NCBI RefSeq assembly: GCF_025766255.1
Contig: NW_026516686.1
Span: forward strand, 248,001-312,000
Length of the DNA: 64,000 bases
DNA from: Zychaea mexicana
Taxonomy: Eukaryota > Mucoromycota > Mucoromycetes > Mucorales > Lichtheimiaceae
Reading direction: 5' to 3'
Numbering within the stretch: position 1 is the first letter of the stretch; each line of letters opens with the position of its first letter. The position numbers and the translations under genes were made by a program. Below are positions 1 through 9,511 of this stretch, in pieces. The notes below the pieces were generated by a model. The model searched no databases, had not been told where the DNA came from, and saw only the letters and a program-made list of their open reading frames with translations.

Positions 1-2027
1 ATGAATTTGTTGCTGGTGTCGTATCTGGCTGCTGTTGTGGTTCTGCCTGCTCTTTGGGTATACAGGACGACTCTGTATCGTGTGCGGTGATGCGTTGCGA
101 CGCATCAAATTCGCGCACTTTTTCCATAGTGATCAATCGTCGAGCCCATTGGCCAAAGTTCTGTTCGCTGTTAGAGATCAATGTCATGCTAGGGTGTTGT
201 GGGATATCGGCGCTGGAGTATCTAGTAATTGTAGGATAGAATGGGTTTATTTGACCGTGTCCTCCGTCACGTGTATACATAGATCATACTCGTTATCCTC
301 GGTAAACTAACTTACTCGTCAACTACGGTGGGAAGCCAGTAGACCAAACGGCCACCTACACGCAAATGCTCGGCTGCGAAATTCAACAGATCTGCCAAGA
401 CTTCGGACATTTCGTATGGCTTTGTAGGTGGATAATAATCTTCGCGTCTAGATAATACCAAAATGTGTTGCTCTTTTTCTTAGCACTTGACCATCACCGT
501 CCATTCCTCCTGGCTCTTTAATATTTACGTGTGCATCGGCACGCCTTCATAAGTTCTCATTTGCAATGTCTTTTTCGAATCCTCTTTTCGTCCTAATCGT
601 TTTGCTCCAGCACGAACACCATATGGCGCTATATATATAAACAGCGACCATGTTAGTCGTTACTCTATGACGCACAGAAAATGAGCAAGAAACTTACGAT
701 CAGTAACAATAGCATCAAGCCAAGCTTTGGTACGCCATGGATGGTGACACACGTCAAACACTAAAGAATCCAATACTCTTCCTTGCAGACTATACTGCTC
801 GATATTGGATCTCACGCTGCTCTTTCCTTTCCCGCGGATTTGTCGACCGTCAATATCCGATCCCAACGTAAATGCACCAAAATGTGCGCATGTGAACAAG
901 AAACTGCCAGTGCCGACGAATGGATCATAGATCAATTTGCCGGAACCTGCTTGTGCTTGATTGGCCATGACGAGTGAGAGTTCTGCATCCATGGATGTGG
1001 TGCCTAGATACTTTCGCTTTTTCAGGTTGTACTTTTGAACAACGTCTCGACTACCCGAGGCCACCTAGTGATTACAAATAATGGGCCACAGTATAAAGTT
1101 TCTGATCAGCCTCTCTCTAACTCTTATGCATTACTCCCGATGATTACACGGACATCCCTTACCAATCGTCCCATATAGATCCATTCTCGTGCAGGCTCTA
1201 CTCCCAATTGCGGTAGCGCAGAGCCATAATCCTCCAAAACACAGAATCGATTATCTGGATTGCTCATCGAAATAGGACCATTGAAACCGAGGTATGAGAA
1301 TGAGTTGATAATCTCGCGTTGTTGTGGAACAGATATGGTCGAATTAAATGCGGATACACTAAATTTGAATGAAGCTTCATCGTATTTTCCTTTCTGTGTA
1401 CATGCCAAACAGATGCATTTTAGTTTTTTCTCTTTCTCTCTCTCTCTCCGTCGTATGTATCATCAATGGCGTTTTTGTAAATAACACTCCTCTTACTAAC
1501 CCAAAGTTCGGGCTGATCCTTGACTTGTGCATGAATCTCATCATACGAGTTGGCTTCAGCCCAGAGTTCATAAATTTTTCTGCACATGCCAACATACTTT
1601 TTTAGTTTTTCCGGTTGACCTTACTGTTTCGAATAGTCCTTACTTGATCAATATAGCACGCTTCACCAGTTTTTGGGCTTCCTGTTCTGAGTCCAGTGTC
1701 ACTTTGAAATAAGGGTTCTATTATCATTTCCAAAAACCCAAATGTATTCCATTGCGTGAGTTTTTCATTTAAAACCGGCTCTATTTTCTGAAAGTGTGTG
1801 TGTTGCTTTTTCTTACGTCGAGTCTATAGGTGCTTTCGTCGCATTCTAAATGAACCTTCTCCAGCTTCGCCAAAGAAAATAATTCAGGCAGCCGAAATTC
1901 TTCGTGGAACTATAAAAATAAAGGTTTTGTACAGCACAAAAGTCAGTGTATGTCTTTTTCTTTACTATGCAGGACAGTATAGGGACAATGAGCGAACCTG
2001 AGCAAAATGGATCAAGTAAGTTGGCAT
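1..2027 (-). CDS. TRM11: tRNA (guanine(10)-N2)-methyltransferase, catalytic subunit (3' end off the window)
   Basis: Trm11, with Trm112, makes N2-methylguanosine at position 10 of tRNAs in the cytoplasm. I read nine exons on the minus strand: 2027-1998, 1909-1817, 1717-~1646, 1579-1501, 1393-1163, 1064-698, 628-529, 447-316 and 212 to the window edge. Phases join without a break. The N-terminus (MPTYLIHFAQ then FHEEFRLPEL) and the block INSFSYLGFNGP match the THUMP-containing N-terminal half of the family. The Rossmann SAM-binding motif is DPFVGTGSFLF (about 920-950). The catalytic motif IV is DPPYGVRAGAK, split by an intron between D and PPYG (698/628). The C-terminal part carries FGQWARRLITMEK. 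The protein continues past base 1, so the stop is not seen. Identity is firm from the motifs; the exact end of exon 3 is the least certain junction. Confidence 0.93.
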
Positions 2028-2563
2028 GGCTGTCGGAAAAGAAAGAGACAGGTGAACTTTTCGCTCACGGGCTTTTCTCGGTCATTTTGTTGTGGCTGAT
2101 TCGTGCGGCATTGACAACTTTTTGGCGCTGTTTCATCTCCACCGTAATATTTGGCGCGGGGCTCAACTATTGAAGCGTCCCCAGACGTATGAAAAGGACT
2201 TCAGGGTTTAGAATCCTGCACCGGACGGATAAGAATTCCGCACCTTCGCCAGTCAACGTTAGATCTATCAAATAAAGCACCACGTTGTGTGGCCCAGTGC
2301 GCAACTAAGCCCGGTCTTGGGTCCGGATAATATAACGATGGCACCTTAACTTTTATGTTGTAGGCTCAACAACAGCGACCCCGCACATTTTCTTATGCTG
2401 CATGTAGAGCAAGTATGTGTTATTCATTACTGCGATACAAACAGGAACCATACTTACGATATTATGTATGATAACGAACACTGCACATGATATACTCTAG
2501 ACAATCAGGATACATCATAATCACACTCAATGTCTTCAGCGTTTACGACGAGATGGTAGGCGG

Positions 2564-2832
2564 TCAACTCTCCATTTTTTTAACCTCATTGTCGTCAGCA
2601 GCATACACACTGTCTTCGACGGAAAATGGAGCGTGACGACCAGCTGCAACGTCTACATTGCCCAACAACGAAAGAGAGGATGCATCAATAATTACATTCA
2701 TATCCATATCGTCACCCAAAGGCAACGGTGGCAGTGAGTATGGATGTTCTTAGCCAAAACTGGCCTCAATAGAAGCTACAATAGCATCCAACTTACGTAA
2801 CACTCACTGAACCTTGGAGAATATACTGAAAA
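2564..2832 (-). pseudogene. Decayed exon of an unrecognised protein
   Basis: On the minus strand one frame stays coding-like for about 85 codons, with composition unlike the surrounding DNA. It runs from about 2832 to a TGA at 2566-2564 and includes EHPYSLPPLPLGDDMDM. Two in-frame stops interrupt it, after FSIFSKVQ and after IEASFG, so it is a relic. It sits directly beside the inverted tandem array and may be debris from a mobile element or a repeated gene family. I do not recognise the family. The stretch between TRM11 (2027) and this relic shows nothing I can name. Confidence 0.35.
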
Positions 2833-2960
2833 AAAAAGCATCATTGTGTAAAAGTTTATCTTCAACTTCACTTAGACTCACGCAGCTGGTGTTAGTCTCG
2901 CATTCTACCATAAGTCATTTGAAAGCAGAAGCTTGTGCATGCACACGTGGTGATTGGCTT

Positions 2961-4222
2961 GGATGAACGGACTCAGCTTAGGTAAACAGCTTGGGTGAAC
3001 GCTTTCGGTGAACGATTTGAGTGAACGGTTTGAGTGAACGATTTGAGTGAACGGTTTGAGTGAACGGTTTGAGTGAACGATTTGAGTGAACGGTCTGAGT
3101 AAACGGTTTGAGTGAACGGTTTGAGTGAACGATTTGAGTGAACGGTCTGAGTGAACGGTTTGGGTGAACGATTTGAGTGAACGGTCTGAGTGAACGATTT
3201 GAGTGAACGGTTTGGGTGAACGATTTGAGTGAACGGTGTGGGTGAACGGTGTGTGCGAACGATTGGGTGAACGGTTTGAGTGAACGGTGTGGGTGAACGG
3301 TTTGAGTGAACGGTTTGAGTGAACGGTCTGAGTAAACGGTTTGAGTGAACGGTTTGAGTGAACGATTTGAGTGAACGATTTGAGTGATTGGGTGAACGGC
3401 TTGAGTGAACGGTTTGAGTGAACGGTTTGAGTGAACGATTTGAGTGAACGATTTGAGTGAACGGTTTGAGTGAACGATTTGAGTGAACGATTTGAGTGAA
3501 CGGTGTGGGTGAACGATTTGAGTGAACGGTGTGGGTGGGCGGACCCAGCGGCGTTCACTCAAACCGTTCACCCGAATCGTTCACTCAGACCGTTCACTCA
3601 AACCGTTCACTCAAATCGTTCACTCAAACCGTTCACTCAAATCGTTCACTCAAATCGTTCACTCAAACCGTTCACTCAAACCGTTTACTCAGACCGTTCA
3701 CTCAAACCGTTCACTCAAGCCGTTCACTCAAATCGTTCACTCAAACCGTTTACTCAGACCGTTCACTCGAACCGTTCACTCAAACCGTTCACCCACACCG
3801 TTCACTCAAACCGTTCACTCAAACCGTTCACCCAATCGTTCACCCACACCGTTCACTCAAACCGTTCACCCAATCGTTCACCCAAACCGTTCACTCAAAC
3901 CGTTCACTCAAATCGTTCACTCAAACCGTTCACTCAAATCGTTCACTCAAACCGTTCACTCAAATCGTTCACTCAAACCGTTCACTCAGACCGTTCACTC
4001 AAATCGTTCACTCAAACCGTTCACTCAGACCGTTCACTCAAACCGTTCACTCAAATCGTTCACTCAAATCGTTCACTCAAACCGTTCACTCAAACCGTTC
4101 ACTCAAACCGTTTACTCAGACCGTTCACTCAAATCGTTCACTCAAATCGTTCACTCAAACCGTTCACTCAAACCGTTCACTCAAACCGTTCACTCAAACC
4201 GTTCACTCAAACCGTTCACCTA
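2961..4222. repeat. Inverted tandem array of a 13-bp unit
   Basis: The unit is CCGTTCACTCAAA with single-base variants (first base C or T; CTCAAA versus CCCACA or CTCAGA). From about 2961 to 3530 the unit is in reverse orientation; from 3552 to 4222 it is forward. The two arms meet at a short hinge with its own hairpin: TGGGT at 3532-3536 and ACCCA at 3543-3547 around a 6-nt loop. Both arms share an unusual block of variant units (CCCAATCG next to CCCACACCG) near 3230-3300 and 3790-3890, which suggests one arm arose by inverted copying of the other. Because 13 is not a multiple of 3 and the unit has no stop, all three frames stay open and give the same 13-residue peptide repeat. The long open frames here are therefore an artefact of the repeat. 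Confidence 0.95.
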
Positions 4223-4424
4223 TGTCGTTCAGAGCAAAGAAGGAGTTACAACGAGCGGATGAGCTGGCGATAGCTCAAGGTCGCATTAAGCCGTCCATAC
4301 TAGCTCAGGCACTCAGGGTTTCTAATGTTGGTCAATGCAGACGGATCCGTGGATGAGTATGATTTGGTGGACGCCATCCGCAAATCAAAATTGGAGGTGC
4401 AACTTCAACAGTAATTGTTTTACT

Positions 4425-4977
4425 CGCCGATCTGTGTCAAACATTTGCCGAGGCGATTGGCGCTAAGGGTTCAAGGCGGAAGAAGCCAGGCGAAAAGGAA
4501 GGGACTGCACAGCTAACCATACGAACCAAGGACAAGCCAAAAATTCGAGACCTACAAGCGGTGTACTTTGCAGTTGGCGAAACAGTGATGGAAGCCATGC
4601 TGGACAGTGGATCGACCTGTAGTATTATGCCGTTTTGGATTGCAGTGGAGGCGGGCCAGTTCAAGCCAACAAATGAAGGATTCAGCTATGGTGGACTGTC
4701 TGAACAGAAGGTGGTCGGCATCTTGCATGACATGGTGATGACATTTACGGACGAGCTTGATGTGACGCACTCGTTCTTAGTGGCGGAAACCCCAGAGACA
4801 CCGTTCCTGTTGGGGCAAGATTTTATCGTTGGTGCGTATGCGATACCAGATCCAGTCCAAGAGTATCTCGAGTTGAGGCAAATCGAAGATGATGGAAATG
4901 GGAGGTCGATCTATATCCCAACCCACCCAGGAAGTGGAGCAAGGCTTGACGAAAACGCGGCGACTATGGCGATGTAA
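4425..4977 (+). pseudogene. Retroelement aspartic protease region
   Basis: An open frame from about 4425 carries the retropepsin active site LDSGSTCSIMP, followed by the beta-strand and flap pattern YGGLSEQKVVG and the second hydrophobic motif FLLGQDFIVGAYAI. It is a normal Ty3/gypsy-type protease in layout. It is separated from the reverse transcriptase part by about 770 bases with stops and frame changes, so it is a fragment of the former Gag-Pol polyprotein. Confidence 0.8.
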
Positions 4978-5384
4978 TGGCGAATTCGAGGGTCAAAACG
5001 AGTGATACGACAGCACTGGCGACGTTAACGAAAGACCTCAAGCTGGGGCAAACGAGATTGCTATCATCACCGTCGAGGAGAACTAAGGACTAACAATATC
5101 CAAGACTGCTTGCATTTTAGAGCCCGTGGCCTCACCATTTAAGAGGGGCGTGGTGGTTATGCCCTCAGTCCGTCATCAAGACCTTCAAGACACCACCTTG
5201 GTCATGAGTATGGGATCCAGCGCGTCAAGCTGAAGGCGACGCGATCGGAATAATCAAGGATACAAACAAGGATCTCAACGAGTTTGCAGGAAAGGGCAAA
5301 ATCGATCCGGCAGATGTTGATCAAGCACTGGACATCATTGCAGAAATACTACGTTGTCCAGATCAGAGCCCACTACCATCGCAC

Positions 5385-6933
5385 ATGAATGGGCCTACAT
5401 TCATGCCAACAAAGAAGATGTCAAGACCAGCCGCGCAAAAGGGGACACAAAACGAAAGCGTGGTGCACAAAGTCGATATGATCACGACACCAAAACCTGA
5501 AGTGGATACAAAAGGGTTCGATATAAATCCAGAGCTTACAGACGCTCAACAATGGCAAATGCTAGAAGTCATACAAAGGCACGAAAGTCTTTTTGTCACC
5601 AAACTTGAAGAAGTGAATAAAATCAATGCTCAACTGACAAGATCCGTCTCAAATCAGATGCTGAACCTCATCGTACAGCACCCTATCCGAGGGTACATGA
5701 TGCAAGCAGCTGACTGAGACCTATTCGAGAAGACTGCTGGAATAGGGATTTATTGATCCCAGTGAAAGCCCTTGGGAAGCAGGCACTGTATTGGTACCAG
5801 GTGACCCGTCCAAGCGTGCAAAGAGACATAGGCGAAAAGTCACTGCAAGGAATGATATACGTATCAAAGTGCGGACGAAGCAAGGGCAAGGAAGGGTGTT
5901 CGCATTGAATAGAATCAAGGACCGAGACGAATCCGATGAAGAACATGATCGTGATGAACAGCAGAAAGAAGCGCTATATACGCAAGGATATATGTATCAA
6001 GGTGCTCCAGTGCACCAGGCGAAAACTGATGAAGGGAAATCCGTGTCTTACACAACAGAGGCGCCGCAAAACCAGGAGAACAATCTATTTAGGCCGTGTG
6101 TCAACTATATTTCACTGACTCGTGCCACTATTGGAGACAGCTATGCTTTACCGAACATAAACCACATCTTCACACTACTTGGGGAGGTGAAGTATTTTAG
6201 TCTATTCGATGCAAAGTGCGGCTACTGGCAGTTGGAGTTGGCGCCGGAATCACGAGAGCTTACCGCGTTTACGACGATTCATGGGTTATACCAATGGCGA
6301 GTGTTGGCTATGGGCCTACGAGGAGCACCATCCTTTTGGCAAAGAACAGTGGATAAAGCATTTGCCGAGGTCATGTACGACTATTTTATCATATATATCG
6401 ATGACGGTCTGACGTTCTCTAGTACATTTGACGACCATATCAGTCACCTAGATCGAGTATTATCCCTTGCCGATAAGCTTGAAATGTCGATTGCTAAACA
6501 GAAGTGCAAGATCGGGTACAAGAAACTGCCGTTGCTAGGCCATATTGTCAGAGAGGAAGGCTTCGAAATGAGTCCAAAAAAGGTCGAGCGAATTAAGAGC
6601 TGGTCGGTTCCGGAAAACACAATTGAAGTACGATCGTTTTATGGATTACTGCAGCACTACCGTCGATATGTCCGAAATTTTAGTAGTGAGACCCAACCTG
6701 TATGCGAGCTGCTAAAGAAACATGCCCGTTTCCACTGGGTATTAAAGGAACAAGCCTGTTTTGAAAAGTGTAAGGAACTGCTGTCAACCGAACCGACCCT
6801 GGCTCACCCAGACTTCTCAAGACCTTTCATTCTATACACAGACACGTCAAAATATGCGATCTCAGGGATATTGACCCAGGCAACAGCCGAGGACGAAAAG
6901 GAGCTGCACCCAATTACTACGGCAGTAGGATGA
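5385..6933 (+). pseudogene. Retroelement reverse transcriptase and start of RNase H
   Basis: The N-terminal part (5385-5717) has the pre-RT linker INPELTDAQQWQMLEVIQRH. After a frameshift near 5640-5720, the main frame runs to 6933. It contains the fingers/palm motifs RPCVNYISL, SLFDAKCGYWQLEL, the catalytic box YIIYIDDGL, LGHIVREEGFEMSP, the connection domain, and the first RNase H strand FILYTDTSKYAISGIL. It ends early in RNase H. Between the PWEAGTVLVP strand (about 5770) and RPCVNY (about 6090) lies an extra charged, glutamine-rich stretch of about 90 residues not usual in Ty3/gypsy RTs. Confidence 0.85.
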
Positions 6934-7018
6934 TGATACAATCCGAGAAGCAAATGTCAGTATGATATATCAGCGGGCCCCTAAGGATCATTGATCAAGG
7001 AAGCTGGTTGAACAAAAG

Positions 7019-8055
7019 GATGCGATATCAGCATTACAAGAATGCCATGACCATTGGTTGGCAGGACATCAAGGGGTGAAACGAACGTTTGACAAGCTTG
7101 CAGCATAGTACTATTGGCCGGACTACTTTGAAGCAATGCCCAAGTACGTCTTATCCTGCCCTGTATGCCAGCAATTCGGTCCAACTTGCCCACCAGTGCC
7201 CTTAGAACCATACAAAGCACCAGAAAAAGGACCGTTCGCCGAGATTATGCTCGATTTCATGTCGCTACCGGGCCCAAACGAAACAAGGAAACTCATTTGT
7301 GATCATAGGTGTTGACATATTCAGTGGCTGGCCTGAGGCAACAGCAACACCAAATCAAACATCAGAAACCGTGGTATGGTTCATTTAGGGTGTGTCGGTG
7401 GGGTGTACCAAACCATGTTATCTCCGATGGTGGGTCCCACTTCTGCTCCGGGATTACGACGTCCCTGCTGTCAAACCATGGGATCAAGATCAAAGTTGGG
7501 CCGCCACAACATTCGCAGCGACAAGGCAAAGTTGAGCGAGCGATCCGTAGTAACAAGTCTATCCTATCAAAGTTGTATCGCAGTATGTTGGATCGTGGGA
7601 TGCCTGGCTACCAACTGCCCTATTCATCCTCAGGACAACAAACAGTCAACCTATGGTTACCTCGCCATTTTTCATTATTCATGGTCGTCATCCACGAACC
7701 TGCGATGCCTGGATCGAATGGGATAATCACTAGGTCACGGTTGATATCAAACCACAAATCTGGGAACGGATAAACGAAGCAGTAGAGCACCAGTAATATA
7801 CCATACCGAGTCCAGCTGCCCGCCATGAAAAGTACAGGAAGGAGATGAAAAGCAAATATGATCGACAAGCTGTCGACGCTAGGATCGTATTTGGCGCCTC
7901 GATGGCTTGGACCATATTATATCCATGAAGTTTTAGGACGATATGTGTACCGACTCCGAGATAGCGATTTTATAGTACCAATCCAAGTTCATGCAGACCA
8001 GCCGAAGCTTTACGCTGCAAGACCAAAACTGAACCCTGGTTATCAAGCACTTTAG
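7019..8055 (+). pseudogene. Retroelement integrase, degenerate
   Basis: The HHCC zinc-binding module can be followed at 7040-7170 (HDHWLAGHQGVKRTF, then CPVCQQ), with an in-frame TAG after the LAA residues. The catalytic core follows with two frame changes. The second catalytic Asp is seen in VISDGGSHFCSG and the Glu in GKVERAIRSNKS (7420-7560). A C-terminal tail at 7858-8055 (APRWLGPYYIHEVLGRYVYRL) matches the end of Ty3/gypsy integrases that precedes or replaces a chromodomain. It is not functional as it stands. Confidence 0.8.
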
Positions 8056-9147
8056 TGGCCAAAAATCCAAGCTCATCACGACGCAAAGATTGTTGTGGGG
8101 TACTTTGTTGAGATGGCTTCCACTACGGGGCGTTATGTACACCATCTGGAGGGGTATTGTGGTATCAAAGGAAAAAGCAGTGATCCTTCGCGCCACACAA
8201 GAAACAAACTAGGTAGCAGGGTGGATAAAGTCGCACAGAAAAACTAGATGTAGCAGACACCGTTAAATAAAAATTTAGAGCTGTATTTTAATCAGTCGAT
8301 GCACTCGAGCATAAGAATACGGTTGTGTTTGAAAAACTTTCTTTCCCGTGACTTGTCTGGAAGGGCCCTACGTGTGAGTACTCCCTGTAGTTGTAGTGTT
8401 CTCTCAGTGTTATTGTGTGTTCTCCTTAAAATTTTCGTATTGATTGTTAGTAATATTGCTATTAGTGTATGTATTTTGTCTTGTTGTTCCCTGTATTCCT
8501 GTATTTCTGTAACTCAAGTCTCCTTGAGGGTTGCTTTGAGTATCAATCCATAACAATTAATTTAGCAATAAATTGCTAATTAATTTTAGTTAAGGATTTC
8601 ACTGTCAAGCTAAGCTGCATCCAGGTGTTCCTTGCTTAGAGGAGGGATTTGCTCACTACCATTCCGCCACTATAAGTTTTGAATTAAACATAAAAGAACA
8701 TTATAGTTTAAACAGTTTAAACATGTTTATACAAAACATAAACATATTATATGGATTAAAAAAAGTTTAAACAATTATCTTAAACGTTTCAAAAATAAAA
8801 AAATTATAATATAATTTTTTATTTTTTCTTAAATATGTTTAAGCAGTTATATATATTTAATTAATAAAACCTTTTTTAAACTACTATTAAGGATTGATAC
8901 CCTTTATATCGTATTTTTCTATCGACAGTACTCAGGTAATGTTTTGTTGTTATTTTGCTCTATCCCTTATTTACGGCTCACATGGCAGGGCTCTTTCTCT
9001 CAGGTCTTGTCGTCGCTTCTGATTTCTGGACTTCATTACAATGGCAGCTATAAAGTATATATGCCTAACTTTTTTATGAATCCTGAGAACTATCATTGCC
9101 ACAACTTGATATATGGGCTTTGAGGTGCAAACTATCTACTATCTACA
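8056..9147. other. Gene-free AT-rich stretch
   Basis: There is no convincing gene. 8160-8560 may hold the remains of the retroelement's 3' LTR. Near 8560-8585 there is a small hairpin, TTAGCAAT-aa-ATTGCTAA. From about 8700 to 8870 the DNA is very AT-rich and carries repeated TTTAAAC/GTTTAAAC motifs and variants such as GTTTAAGC. Confidence 0.5.
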
Positions 9148-9414
9148 CTAGCAAAGCAATATCTCCTTCGCCTGAGAGGCCACCTTTTCATTTGCGCTTC
9201 TCAATGATGACACCATATCATCTGCCAGCACCATCAGTTTCTTGTTAAGATCTGCATTTCCCAGTATCTTAATCGTATTGGTTTCTGCAAATAGGGACAA
9301 CAAGTCAATCATGTGCTTTCCAATTGGCTTGTTGCAGCTTTCAACTATGCACTGAACAACGTCCTTGCTGAGTTTTGCACTGTTGGGATCCCGGATGACT
9401 TGAAAGGGGGACAT
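9148..9414 (-). pseudogene. 3' end fragment of a broken host gene (copy A)
   Basis: An open frame ends at a stop at 9148 and includes the block SAKLSKDVVQC, LLSLFAETN and ILGNADLNKKLMVLADD, then a C-terminus not found in copy B (ANEKVASQAKEILLC). The helical, leucine-rich look would fit an armadillo-like protein, but I do not recognise the family. It shares a 209-bp near-identical block (9197-9405) with 15058-15266. Copy A carries the gene's 3' end; copy B is attached to upstream exons. Together they look like one gene split by a 5.65-kb insertion. Confidence 0.6.
9197..9405. repeat. 209-bp direct repeat, copy A
   Basis: It matches 15058-15266 in the same orientation with 7 differences in 209 bases by eye. 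Homology stops abruptly at both ends. To the left, copy A continues into the gene's 3' end; to the right of copy A lies inserted AT-rich and transposon DNA. Confidence 0.9.
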
Positions 9415-9511
9415 CTAACTCCAATTAGATATTAGATAATACTATTGGCTGTAAGAAATCTATTGGCTGTAAAAATCCAAATTATACAAAAAATTGAATT
9501 TTGTGTATATA

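Larger units (their letters stand above)
4223..8160 (+). mobile_element. Ty3/gypsy-type retroelement, degenerate, no clear 5' LTR
   Basis: Domains follow in the Ty3/gypsy order protease, reverse transcriptase, RNase H start, integrase, C-terminal integrase tail. All are on the plus strand but broken by frameshifts and stops. Coding-like sequence begins at the edge of the 13-bp array, where the gag region should be. A purine-rich tract, ggagggg near 8148-8154, followed by ttgtggtatc could be the polypurine tract and start of a 3' LTR. I found no matching copy upstream, so the 5' LTR is either lost or replaced by the array. This copy cannot move by itself. Confidence 0.85.

Noticed and set aside
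2990..4220. CRISPR-like array
   Set aside because: Units are contiguous without unique spacers, only 13 bp long and inverted in the middle; this is a eukaryotic tandem repeat.
2905..4356. Long open frames on both strands over the 13-bp array (197 to 275 codons)
   Set aside because: They arise because the 13-bp unit has no stop in any frame; all frames give the same repeating peptide. No start context, domain or splice evidence supports a protein.
8600..8690. tRNA-like segment (purine/pyrimidine blocks around GCGGAATGGTAGTG on the minus strand)
   Set aside because: No T-loop (GTTCGANNC) or acceptor stem could be formed, so it is not a tRNA.
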